Assembly (NCBI RefSeq): GCF_002149925.1
Contig: NZ_MSLT01000012.1
Coordinates: 372,001 to 436,000 of the forward strand
Direction: 5' to 3'
DNA length: 64,000 nucleotides
DNA from: Thioflexithrix psekupsensis
GTDB lineage: Bacteria > Pseudomonadota > Gammaproteobacteria > Beggiatoales > Beggiatoaceae
Part shown: positions 10,082 through 18,600 of the stretch, in pieces
Layout: each line of letters starts with the position of its first letter
Numbering within the stretch: the first letter of the stretch is position 1
Notes under the pieces: model-generated
Told to the model about the DNA's origin: nothing
Seen by the model: the letters and a program-made list of their open reading frames with translations, nothing else
Database searches by the model: none
Position numbers and translations under genes: made by a program

Positions 10082-11329
10082 ATGAAAATTATTATTTTAG
10101 GTGCGGGCGTGGTGGGAATTACCACGGCTTATTATTTAAATCGGGCAGGTCATGATGTCACGGTCATTGAGCAGAAAGAAGGCGCGGGTTTAATGACCAG
10201 TTTCGCCAATGGGGGGCAGTTAAGTTATTCCTATACTGATCCTGTGGCGCAGCCTTATTTATTGGCGCAATTACCTGAATTAATGTTGCGTTATTATGCG
10301 CCATTGGCGATTCGTTTTTCTTTATCGCCTGAATTTTTGCGCTGGGTATGGTTATTTTTAAAAAATTGTCGCGCTTCTCGTGTGCCAGAAAACACGTTAA
10401 AAACGTTAAAATTAGCGTTTTATTCACGAGAACAATTACATCAATTATTAGCAGAATGCCCAGAATTATCTTTTCATTATCAACAAAACGGTAAAATGTA
10501 CCTATATTTTGATGAGAAAGAAATGCAGCGCGGTCAAAAACGCTGTGCATTTAAAAATCAATGGGGCTGCCAACAAGAAGTGTTTTCTGCCAGTGAATGT
10601 TTGGCGAAAGAACCGCAATTAAAACATGTTAAATCAACTTTAGTGGGTGGAGTCTTTTCGCCTTTAGATGAATGTGGAAATGCGTATTTATTTACGCAGC
10701 AATTGGCGCATTATTGTCAGCAGCAAGGGGTGGCATTTCTATATAACACCACCGTGAAGAAACTACACGCGGTGGATGATTGGATCAGTGAAGTTCATAC
10801 GTCGCGTGGAATTTATTCTGCGGAGGCGTTTGTATTGGCGGCGGCCATCCAAAGTCCAGTGTTATCAAAGCCTTTGGGAGTTTATTTGCCTGTTTATCCC
10901 ATGAAAGGCTACAGTTTAAGTATTCCAATAACGGCGCAATCACCACACACGTGTTTGACAGACAGTCAGCATCGAACAGTTTACAGTTACTTAGGTGATA
11001 TATTACGTGTGGCGGGTATGGCTGAGGTGGGCAGTGAGGATTTGGATTTGACCCCTAAGAAGTTGGCCATGATGTTGGAATTGGCACAACAGACTTTTCC
11101 TGACGGGGGTCACTATGAAAACAGCCAGTTTTGGGCGGGAGTGCGTCCGATGACTCCTGACAGTGCGCCTATTTTGGGCGTTTCTCCGTATCGTAATTTG
11201 TATTTTAATATAGGACATGGTATGTTGGGTTGGACGTTGGCTTGCGGCAGTGCGGCTGTATTGACCGACATCGTCTCACAAAAAACGCCACAAATTGCGG
11301 TGGAGGGTTTTCGCTGGGATCGGTTTTGA
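10082..11329 (+). CDS. dadA: D-amino acid dehydrogenase small subunit, DadA-like FAD oxidoreductase
   Basis: Predicted FAD-dependent dehydrogenase oxidising D-amino acids (classically D-alanine) to 2-oxo acids, passing electrons to the quinone pool at the inner membrane. The 415-residue protein starts with the dinucleotide-binding motif ILGAGVVGITTAYYL (GxGxxG at 7-12) and ends with a DAO-type FAD-contact segment (GVRPMTPDSAPILG...NIGHGMLGWTLACGSA). Both are typical of DadA. An AGGGAAG precedes the start. It sits directly after metX-metW, a linkage with no obvious pathway logic. Related enzymes in this superfamily (glycine or sarcosine oxidases) cannot be wholly excluded, but the motif set and length favour DadA. 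Confidence 0.88.
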   Translation: MKIIILGAGVVGITTAYYLNRAGHDVTVIEQKEGAGLMTSFANGGQLSYSYTDPVAQPYLLAQLPELMLRYYAPLAIRFSLSPEFLRWVWLFLKNCRASRVPENTLKTLKLAFYSREQLHQLLAECPELSFHYQQNGKMYLYFDEKEMQRGQKRCAFKNQWGCQQEVFSASECLAKEPQLKHVKSTLVGGVFSPLDECGNAYLFTQQLAHYCQQQGVAFLYNTTVKKLHAVDDWISEVHTSRGIYSAEAFVLAAAIQSPVLSKPLGVYLPVYPMKGYSLSIPITAQSPHTCLTDSQHRTVYSYLGDILRVAGMAEVGSEDLDLTPKKLAMMLELAQQTFPDGGHYENSQFWAGVRPMTPDSAPILGVSPYRNLYFNIGHGMLGWTLACGSAAVLTDIVSQKTPQIAVEGFRWDRF

Positions 11330-11460
11330 TGAATTATTTTTTTACACTTCAAGAATTACGCCTAGGGCGGGCTTCAAGCGCACGCCAGTGATTTTAAATT
11401 TAACACCATAATGTAAACCCTGAATATTGTTGCGTTATTTTTGTACTTCTCAACTTACAC

Positions 11461-11490
11461 TTGCCTGCGTTTCCCCTAAACTGCTATCAT
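11461..11490 (+). promoter_or_regulatory. Candidate sigma-70 promoter of the rpsF operon
   Basis: TTGCCT (11461-11466) and TATCAT (11485-11490) are separated by 18 bases, matching the -35 and -10 consensus at 4/6 and 5/6. This would give a leader of about 140 bases before rpsF, room for autoregulatory structure. Prediction by eye only. Confidence 0.45.
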
Positions 11491-11596
11491 GTTTGATTCA
11501 GTCGAAATTTATCCTGTTAAGCGGCTGTTAAACGGGTTTAAATGCGTTGTTTTTTCGATAAAACAAAGGCTTAACCTCCTTGCTTATTCTAATGAG

Positions 11597-11624
11597 TTAC
11601 ATTCAGAATAGGCTGTGTAATCCG
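11597..11624 (+). promoter_or_regulatory. Possible S6:S18 autoregulatory leader element
   Basis: A short stem TTACA (11597-11601) / TGTAA (11616-11620) is directly followed by CCG (11622-11624) just before the ribosome site of rpsF. Bacterial rpsF leaders are known to bind the S6:S18 complex through a hairpin with a CCG that mimics 16S rRNA. The resemblance here is short and could be chance. Confidence 0.3.
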
Positions 11625-11636
11625 AAAGGAGTTTTA

Positions 11637-12044
11637 ATGAAACATTATGAAATTGTATTTCTGGTTCACCCCGACCAGAGCGAACAAGTCCCCGCTATGG
11701 TAGAGCGTTACCGTGCCATGATTGAAGGCAAAGGCGGCGCGATTCATCGTCATGAAGATTGGGGACGGCGACAATTGGCGTATCCTATCAACAAAGTGCA
11801 TAAAGCGCACTATGTGCTGATGAATATTGAATGCGATACAGAAGTGTTGGAAGAACTACACAGCGCGTTTCGCTTCAACGATGCGGTCATTCGTAATCTG
11901 ATCATCCAATGTAAAGCCGCGATCACCGAGCCTTCTCCGCTGATGCGCGTGAAAGACGAGCGCGAAGAAAGCCGCTTGGATGACGAAGATGATATGGATG
12001 ACGAAGACGATTTGGACGACGAAGAACAAGACGATTTGGTTTAA
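11637..12044 (+). CDS. rpsF: 30S ribosomal protein bS6
   Basis: A small-subunit protein that binds 16S rRNA together with bS18. The 135 residues begin [15 protein letters not shown], the usual bS6 start. ATG 11637 is chosen over upstream in-frame starts because of the strong AAAGGAG six bases upstream. The core runs to about residue 100, then a long acidic tail (repeated DDEDD, ~115-135) of the type that receives or resembles glutamate additions in other bS6 proteins. It is the first gene of the conserved rpsF-rpsR-rplI locus; rpsR follows after 80 bp. Confidence 0.97.
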   Translation: MKHYEIVFLVHPDQSEQVPAMVERYRAMIEGKGGAIHRHEDWGRRQLAYPINKVHKAHYVLMNIECDTEVLEELHSAFRFNDAVIRNLIIQCKAAITEPSPLMRVKDEREESRLDDEDDMDDEDDLDDEEQDDLV

Positions 12045-12124
12045 TTCGCCAAATAATGCTGTTTTTCTCTGTACATTTCTCAAGTCACGCATTGCTTTTA
12101 TTCACTGCAAAATAGGTTATATTT

Positions 12125-12352
12125 ATGTCTCGTTTTTTTCGCCGTAAAAAACACTGTCGTTTCACTGCCGAAGGGGTTTCTGAAATCGACTATAAAGACA
12201 TTGCCATTTTAAAAAGTTACATTACCGAAACTGGCAAAATTGTCCCCAGCCGAATCACTGGCACTAAAGCCCGTTATCAACGGCAATTAGCACGCGCCAT
12301 TAAACGCGCTCGTTATATCGCCTTATTGCCTTATTCCGATTCTCACGAATAA
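12125..12352 (+). CDS. rpsR: 30S ribosomal protein bS18
   Basis: A 75-residue small-subunit protein that binds next to bS6 in the platform of the 30S subunit. The sequence has the family pattern [14 protein letters not shown]...IDYKD...[16 protein letters not shown]...[20 protein letters not shown]. The usual length and the position between rpsF and rplI leave no doubt. Only 26 bp separate it from rplI, so they share a transcript. Confidence 0.98.
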   Translation: MSRFFRRKKHCRFTAEGVSEIDYKDIAILKSYITETGKIVPSRITGTKARYQRQLARAIKRARYIALLPYSDSHE

Positions 12353-12378
12353 GCCCACTGACTCACGAGGTTTGAACA

Positions 12379-12828
12379 ATGGAAGTGATTCTGCTTGAAA
12401 AAGTGAATAATCTGGGTAACTTAGGCGATCAAGTCTCTGTACGTCCCGGTTATGGTCGTAATTATCTGATTCCCCAAGGCAAAGCCGTGCCAGCTACGGC
12501 AACGAATGTGGCTGCTTTTGAAGCGCGCCGTGCCGAATTGGAAAAAGCCCAACAAGCCCTATTGGCCGATGCCAAAGCGCGTGCTGAAAAAATAGAAGCG
12601 GCTACCTTAATTATTCCGCGTAAAGTGGGTATGGAAGGTAAATTATTTGGTTCCGTAACGGCTTTGGATATTGTCGAAGCGGCTAAAACCATTCAATTAG
12701 ACCTTCGCAAGCAAGATATTCGTTTGCCGAATGGGCCGATTCGCTTGACGGGAGACTATCAAGTTGAACTGGGATTGCATGCGGATGTGGTCACGCACAT
12801 TAAAGTACAAGTGGTTGCTGAAGATTAA
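12379..12828 (+). CDS. rplI: 50S ribosomal protein bL9
   Basis: A 149-residue large-subunit protein binding 23S rRNA near the L1 stalk. The N-domain has the family signature VILLEKVNNLGNLGDQVSVRPGYGRNYLIPQG, in the first ~35 residues. A long connecting helix rich in Ala, Glu and Lys (~45-75) and a C-terminal domain follow. A GAGG precedes the start. A T-tailed hairpin lies right after the stop, so the ribosomal operon ends here and dnaB downstream would depend on its own promoter. Confidence 0.98.
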   Translation: MEVILLEKVNNLGNLGDQVSVRPGYGRNYLIPQGKAVPATATNVAAFEARRAELEKAQQALLADAKARAEKIEAATLIIPRKVGMEGKLFGSVTALDIVEAAKTIQLDLRKQDIRLPNGPIRLTGDYQVELGLHADVVTHIKVQVVAED

Positions 12829-12849
12829 GCCTCATTGATACTTTTATTA

Positions 12850-12897
12850 AGCCCGTAAAAAGAAAAATAAAATAATTTTCTTTTGCGGGCTTTTTTT
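12850..12897 (+). terminator. Rho-independent terminator after rplI
   Basis: GCCCGTAAAA (from 12851) pairs with TTTTGCGGGC (to 12890), extended by an A/T-rich stem with one bulge, and is followed by a run of seven T. Position 22 bases after the rplI stop fits the end of the rpsF-rpsR-rplI transcript. Confidence 0.85.
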
Positions 12898-12934
12898 AAG
12901 TCGTTTTCAAAGAAAGTAAATTCATAATAATAGC

Positions 12935-12940
12935 TTGATA
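12935..12940 (+). promoter_or_regulatory. Stranded -35 box of the ancestral dnaB promoter
   Basis: TTGATA (5/6 to consensus) sits nine bases before the left end of the IS630 copy. If the element and one TA duplicate are removed, exactly 17 bases separate it from TATAAC at 14091-14096, an ideal spacer. This box is now 1.15 kb away from its partner. Confidence 0.6.
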
Positions 12941-12945
12941 AGCTA

Positions 12946-14076
12946 TACCAATTTTTTCAGAGTCGTATAATAATACTTTTCAAATAGGAGAGAATAATGA
13001 ACAAAAGATATGAAGATTTAGAAGAATTAATGTCAACAGGTGAAGCGAGAGAAGTGAAGCGAGCGATGGCAGTAAGAATGTCTTTGCTTGGTTTTGTGCG
13101 TGCGGAAGCGGCTTTAGCGTGTTGTGTCAGTGTGCAATTTGTGGATAAATGGAAAGCCATTTATTTAGCGTCAGGGGTTGAAGGATTAAAGTTAGCGTAT
13201 AAAGGCTCACCAGGGTATTTAAAGCCGCGTGAACGAGAAGATGTGATTAATTGGATACAAGAAAAGAAGACAATAACAATAGAGGAACTAAAGAGATACT
13301 TAAAAGAGGAGTATGATGTTTTCTATTCTTCAAATACTTCTTATACTAAATTATTAGAAGAAGCGAATTTAAGTTATAAGAAGACACACAAAGAGAATTC
13401 GGCAAAAGATGAGGTAAAAGTAGAAGCTAAAAAAAAAGAGATTAAGGATTTAATAGATAAGGAGCGTGAACAGATAGAAAGTGGAGAGGTAATGTACTGG
13501 ATGCAAGACGAAAGCCATCAGTTGTGGGGAGATATTTGTGGTTATGTTTGGTCGAAAAAAGGAGAAAGAACGTCAATAAAGATGAGTAATTATCGCACTT
13601 CTCAAACGTGGTATGGAGCGGTGAATATTTATACGGGAGAATTTATTTTAGATAGGGCAAAGAAAGCTGATACAAAATATACGATAGACTTTATTAACTG
13701 GCTCATTTACAGATATAAAGAAGCCCGTCATGTGATTATTTGGGATGGTGCAAGTTATCATCGTTCTGAAGGTTTAAGAACTTATTTAGAGAAATTAAAT
13801 GGGGGACTTCCAGAATCAGAATGGAAAGTTCGTTTATTAAGATTTGCACCTAATGCCCCAGAGCAAAATCCAGTCGAGGATATTTGGCTTCAAGGTAAGA
13901 ATTGGGTCAGAAAGAATTTTCATCGCCTATCAAGCTTTAAAGAAGTCACTAGTATGTTTGAGACCTTTTTGTCAGGTAAAGTGTTTAAGTTTAATAAAAT
14001 TAAACAGTATCTTATACCTAATATCTAGGTAGATATTAAAACTTAATTTGTTTTTATATCTCACATAATTTTGGTA
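12946..14076 (+). mobile_element. IS630-family insertion sequence, copy A
   Basis: A complete 1131-bp element with imperfect terminal inverted repeats: left TACCAATTTTTTCAGAG, right end (complement) TACCAAAATTATGTGAG, 12 of 17 matching. It is flanked by TA on both sides (12944-12945 and 14077-14078), the duplicated target dinucleotide typical of IS630/Tc1-type transposition. It carries one intact transposase. Copy B at 55841-56971 has the same length and ends. It is inserted between the rplI terminator and dnaB, inside the presumed dnaB promoter. Confidence 0.95.
12997..14028 (+). CDS. IS630-family transposase (copy A)
   Basis: A 343-residue DDE transposase that cuts and joins the ends of its own element at TA sites. 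The N-terminal third is a helix-turn-helix region (VRAEAALACCVSVQFVDKWK, ~34-53) with a second winged-helix-like part at ~70-125. The catalytic domain has Asp171 (MQDES), Asp250 (IIWDGASYH) and Glu294 (NPVEDIW), the IS630 DDE arrangement. A strong AGGAGAG precedes the ATG. The protein is identical to that of copy B, and the reading frame is intact, so the element is probably still active or very recently so. Confidence 0.95.
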   Translation: MNKRYEDLEELMSTGEAREVKRAMAVRMSLLGFVRAEAALACCVSVQFVDKWKAIYLASGVEGLKLAYKGSPGYLKPREREDVINWIQEKKTITIEELKRYLKEEYDVFYSSNTSYTKLLEEANLSYKKTHKENSAKDEVKVEAKKKEIKDLIDKEREQIESGEVMYWMQDESHQLWGDICGYVWSKKGERTSIKMSNYRTSQTWYGAVNIYTGEFILDRAKKADTKYTIDFINWLIYRYKEARHVIIWDGASYHRSEGLRTYLEKLNGGLPESEWKVRLLRFAPNAPEQNPVEDIWLQGKNWVRKNFHRLSSFKEVTSMFETFLSGKVFKFNKIKQYLIPNI

Positions 14077-14090
14077 TATCCTGTTTGCAT

Positions 14091-14096
14091 TATAAC
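14091..14096 (+). promoter_or_regulatory. -10 box of dnaB promoter, now next to the IS right end
   Basis: TATAAC (5/6 to TATAAT) lies 41 bases before the dnaB start. Its original -35 (12935-12940) was separated from it by the IS. The element's end now offers only TTGGTA (14071-14076) at a short 14-base spacing, so the present promoter is probably weaker or altered. Confidence 0.5.
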
Positions 14097-14136
14097 GGCG
14101 GTCAGATTATTTTCCCAATCACCGTCTCTCTGCTTC

Positions 14137-15573
14137 ATGCCGCCTATGCAGAATCTTTCCATTGACCCTTCAGATCGGGCAGTCAAAGCCTTAAAAACTC
14201 CGCCTCATTCCATTGAAGCGGAACAGGCCGTTTTGGGCGGTTTAATGCTCAACAATGAAACGTGGATTTTAATCGCCGACCGTTTATCTGAACTTGATTT
14301 TTATCGTCCTGAACACCGTCTTATTTTTAAATCAATACAACTTTTGGCTGAAAACGGCCAACCCTATGATGTCATTACTTTATCTGAGTCGTTAGAACGT
14401 TTACAAGTGTTAGAGCGGGCGGGGGGCTTTGCTTATTTGGGCTTGTTGGTGGCGCATACGCCTAGTGCCGCCAATATTGTGGCGTATGCCACGATTGTGC
14501 GCGAGCGGTCTGTTTTACGTCAATTGATCGAGGTGGGAACGCAGATTGCCACTATGGCTTTTGAACCAGAAGGGCGTAGTATTGCGGAGTTGTTGGATCA
14601 AGCCGAGCGTTTTGTATTTCAAATCGCTGAACAAGGCAAACGGCAACAAGGGGGATTTCGGGATATTAAGATTGTATTATCAGAAACTTTAGATCGTATT
14701 GATGCCATGTTTCACCGTGGCAAGCAATATACAGGAATTTCAACGGGATTTAAAGATTTTGACGATCAAACATCAGGCTTACAAGCCTCTGATTTAATTA
14801 TCATTGCGGGAAGACCTGCGATGGGAAAAACCACTTTTGCCATGAACATAGCCGAATACGTCGCACTCAGCAGTCAGATGCCCGTGGCTGTATTCAGTAT
14901 GGAAATGCCCGCGGAACAATTGGCAATGCGCTTAATTGCTTCATTATCGCGTATTAATTTGCAAAGTGTACGTACAGGAAAATTACACGACGAAGATTGG
15001 CCACGCATTACCAGTGCCATTAGCCAATTGTCTAATGCGAAATTATTTATTGATGACAGCGCGGCATTAAGCCCCACCGAATTGCGGGCGCGTTCTCGAC
15101 GATTAGCCAGAGAATATGGACAATTAGGATTAATTGTGGTCGATTATTTACAATTAATGCAAATCCCCGGTCATAAAGAAAATCGCACCAATGAAATTTC
15201 AGAAATTTCCCGTTCATTAAAAGCATTAGCAAAAGAATTAAATGTTCCCGTCATTGCTTTATCGCAACTCAATCGCGGTTTAGAACAACGTCCCAATAAA
15301 CGCCCTGTGATGTCCGATTTACGCGAATCAGGTGCCATTGAACAAGATGCGGATGTGATTGTGTTTATTTACCGCGATGAGGTTTATCATGAAAACAGCG
15401 ATGATAAAGGCACTGCGGAAATTATTATCAGTAAACAAAGAAATGGCCCTATCGGCACAGTGCGTTTAACTTTCTTAGGTGAATTAACAAAATTTGAGAA
15501 TTTCAGCGCAGGCGATGCGTTTTATGGCGATACTTATGTCAGTAGTCCGGTGCCGGATATGGATGATTTTTAA
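14137..15573 (+). CDS. dnaB: Replicative DNA helicase DnaB
   Basis: A hexameric 5'-3' helicase that unwinds DNA at the replication fork. From ATG 14137 it is 478 residues, a usual length. The N-terminal primase-binding domain begins with PPHSIEAEQAVLGGLM. The RecA-like ATPase domain has Walker A GRPAMGKT (225-232) and the Walker B region LIVVDYLQLM. The family C-terminal pattern LSQLNRGLEQRPNKRP.MSDLRESGAIEQDAD is complete. A longer frame reaches back to a TTG inside the IS end, but the ATGs at 14137 or 14146 match DnaB N-termini better; neither has a clear ribosome site. The coding sequence is intact, but the IS sits just upstream. Confidence 0.96.
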   Translation: MPPMQNLSIDPSDRAVKALKTPPHSIEAEQAVLGGLMLNNETWILIADRLSELDFYRPEHRLIFKSIQLLAENGQPYDVITLSESLERLQVLERAGGFAYLGLLVAHTPSAANIVAYATIVRERSVLRQLIEVGTQIATMAFEPEGRSIAELLDQAERFVFQIAEQGKRQQGGFRDIKIVLSETLDRIDAMFHRGKQYTGISTGFKDFDDQTSGLQASDLIIIAGRPAMGKTTFAMNIAEYVALSSQMPVAVFSMEMPAEQLAMRLIASLSRINLQSVRTGKLHDEDWPRITSAISQLSNAKLFIDDSAALSPTELRARSRRLAREYGQLGLIVVDYLQLMQIPGHKENRTNEISEISRSLKALAKELNVPVIALSQLNRGLEQRPNKRPVMSDLRESGAIEQDADVIVFIYRDEVYHENSDDKGTAEIIISKQRNGPIGTVRLTFLGELTKFENFSAGDAFYGDTYVSSPVPDMDDF

Positions 15574-15665
15574 TTTAAACAAACAAAATCTGAAAATAGC
15601 CAAACCAAAAAGATATGATTTAATTTTGGCACAGCGGTTTATCAATTTTTAATTGGATATTTATT

Positions 15666-18600
15666 ATGTCAATTCCTCCCGCCTTTCAATCTTCCGAAAA
15701 TGACACAGCTCATCTCTTAGCGGTTGATGATCATCATTCTAATTTAATGTTGTTGGAACGGACTTTAAAACGACAACATTATCAAATTACGACCGTCCAA
15801 AGTGGACAAGAAGCATTAGAGGTGGTGGAAAAAGAAAATATTGATTTAATTCTGCTTGATATTAATATGCCAAATATGAGCGGTTTTGAAGTCTGTCAAT
15901 ATTTAAAACAAAATCCTAAACATTGCGACATTCCTATTATTTTTATTAGCGCATTAGGAGAAATGATTGATAAAATAAAAGCCTTTTCTCTAGGGGCAGT
16001 GGATTATATCACTAAACCTTTTGAACGCGCTGAAATTATTGCGCGCATTAATACGCATATCCGTATGAGACAAATGCAAAAGCGTTTAGAACAACAAAAT
16101 GCTTTATTGCAAGGTGCGCAAGAAGAATTAAAACAAACGCATGAAGCCTTAGAACAGCGCGTTAAAGAACGAACCTTAGATTTACAACGTCGAGATAAAT
16201 TAATGGTGGCCACCGCTTCGGCTGTCACCGCTTTATTTATGACCGACAGTTACACCGATGCCATGATGGAAGCCTTGCGCACTTTAGGCGAAGTGGCTGA
16301 AGTGGGACGGGTTTATTTTTATGAAAATCATTTAAATCGAGAAAAACAATGGGTCATGACGCAACGTTTCTCTTGGGTGAGTCCCACATTAACGCATCCA
16401 TTACCAGAACCGCGTCATTTACAAGATTTATCTTATGATGAATATATGCCGAATTGGCAAAAGATTTTGGCTAAAGGAAAGGCAATTAAAGGCTTAACCA
16501 AAGAATTTATTGATCCTGAGAAAAAGTTTTTAGAAGCACAAAATATTGAAGCCATTTTATTAGTGCCGATGATTATTCAAGATCGCTTTTGGGGATTTAT
16601 TGGTTTCGACGATTACCACAGCCAACGCCAATGGAGCGACAGTGAGGTGGCTGCTTTGCAAACGATGGCAGGCAGTCTGGGCGGGGCGATCATTCGTAAA
16701 CAAGCGGTAGAAGCCCTTAGAGAGAGCGAAAACCGCTTTCGCAGTGCATTTGAACACGCGCCCGTCGGCATGGCATTAATTAGCAATCAAAATCAACAAT
16801 TATTACAAGTCAATCAAGCCTTATCGACAATTTTAGGCTATTCTCCACAAGAATTAATGGGAAAAACATTACAAGATTTTTGTGAAAAAGAAGGCATCAC
16901 CATTAGCAAAACATTAAGCGATCCACAAGAACAACAATATCGTCATGCTAATGGTAAAATGATTTGGTTGGCAGTTAGTTCTGCCACGCCCATGAACAGT
17001 CATTATCGCATTAGCCATATTGTTGATGTCACCGCGAAAAAACAAGCAGAAACCGCTTTACGTAATAGTGAAATGCGTTTTCGCAATATTTTTGAAAATG
17101 CACCAATTGGGATGGCATTAACGGATTTTACCGATCATATTCAAGTGATTAATAGCCGTTTTTGTCAAATGTTGGGTTATAAATCCGATGAAATTATTCG
17201 CCGTAAATTAAGCAGTTTAGAATGGCAACAATTGCGCTCTGGACAATTAATGGATGCGCGTCATGAAGAAAATCGACAGCTTTATCAATTAGAACGCTGT
17301 TATCGGCATCGTAACGGTGATCCCGTGTGGGTTGTGGTCAGTACTTCGGTTCAATACAATACCGCGGGCGTTCCCCTGTATCGTATTAATCAATTACTGG
17401 ATATTTCTAAGCGCAAAGCCATCGAAAAAGAATTGCAAGATTTAAATATTCAATTAGAAAAAAGAGTGAGTCAACGCACCGCAGAATTATCCACCATTAC
17501 CGCGATGCAATCCAGTTTTATTCGTAATCGAGACAGCAATATTGTTTTTAAAGATATGCTGGAAAGTTTATTGAAATTAACAGACAGCAGTGAAGGTTGT
17601 TTAATTGATATTCACTATCAAACTCAGGGGTGTTATTTATTATTTTACCGTACTTTTAAATACACCGAAACGCAATCTTCTCCCGCGCAATATGGTTTTT
17701 TTAAACCACCGCCTATTTTACATACTTTAATTAATACAGGTGGAATCATTTGTGAAAATAATCCGCAATATCCACCTGCTGATTATGGCTTATTATTTCC
17801 CATCGCAAAATTTAGAAATATTTTAGCCTTACCTTTATATTTAGGGGAACAGATTTTAGGTCTAGTTTTACTGGCTAATCGTCCTAATGGCTATCATGCA
17901 GAATTTGCTGAATCTTTAGAGCCTATTTTAACCACCATTAGCCAAATTAGTGAAGCCTCACGTAATGAACAACGTCGCTTACAAACACAGGCTTTATTAA
18001 GAACATTAATTGATTCCGTACCCGATTTAATTTTCTGCAAAGATAGACAAGGTATTTATGTTGAATGCAATCCTGCATTTAGTGCATTATTAGGGCGTTC
18101 GCGTCAAGAAATTATTGGTTGTACGGATCAACAATTATCTTCGCCGTGGGCAACGGCTTTTGCCACGCATCAAGATGAGCGGGTGATGTTATATCACGAA
18201 CCCAGTCATCATGCGGAATGGGTGGATTATCCTGATGGGCGGCGAGTCTTTTTAGATACGGTTAAAACGCCTATCATTGACAATCAACATTACGTCTATG
18301 GATTAATTTCTATTAGCCGCGACATTACGCAACGATTAGCGGTAGAAGAAGCCTTGCGTCATAGTGAACAACGTTTGCAATTGGCCTTGTCTGCGGCTAA
18401 TTATGAATTATGGGAAGTGAATATTAGTAATGGTGATATTATTACCATTCCACAACAATTGTTTTATCAACTGGGTTATTCCAGTGAACAATTCCCGCGC
18501 CATTTTCGTCATTGGGCAAAATTAATTCACCGAGAAGATGTGCCAATTATGCTCAGTAGCTTACGCGATCATTTTCATCATCAACAAGCGGTTTGGCATT

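Larger units (their letters stand above)
11330..11636. other. Intergenic region upstream of rpsF
   Basis: This 307-bp stretch separates the dadA-like gene from the ribosomal protein operon. It contains the best promoter candidate at 11461-11490 and a possible leader hairpin at 11597-11624, both listed separately. No open frame of note was seen, and no clear T-tailed terminator for the upstream gene. Confidence 0.5.
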
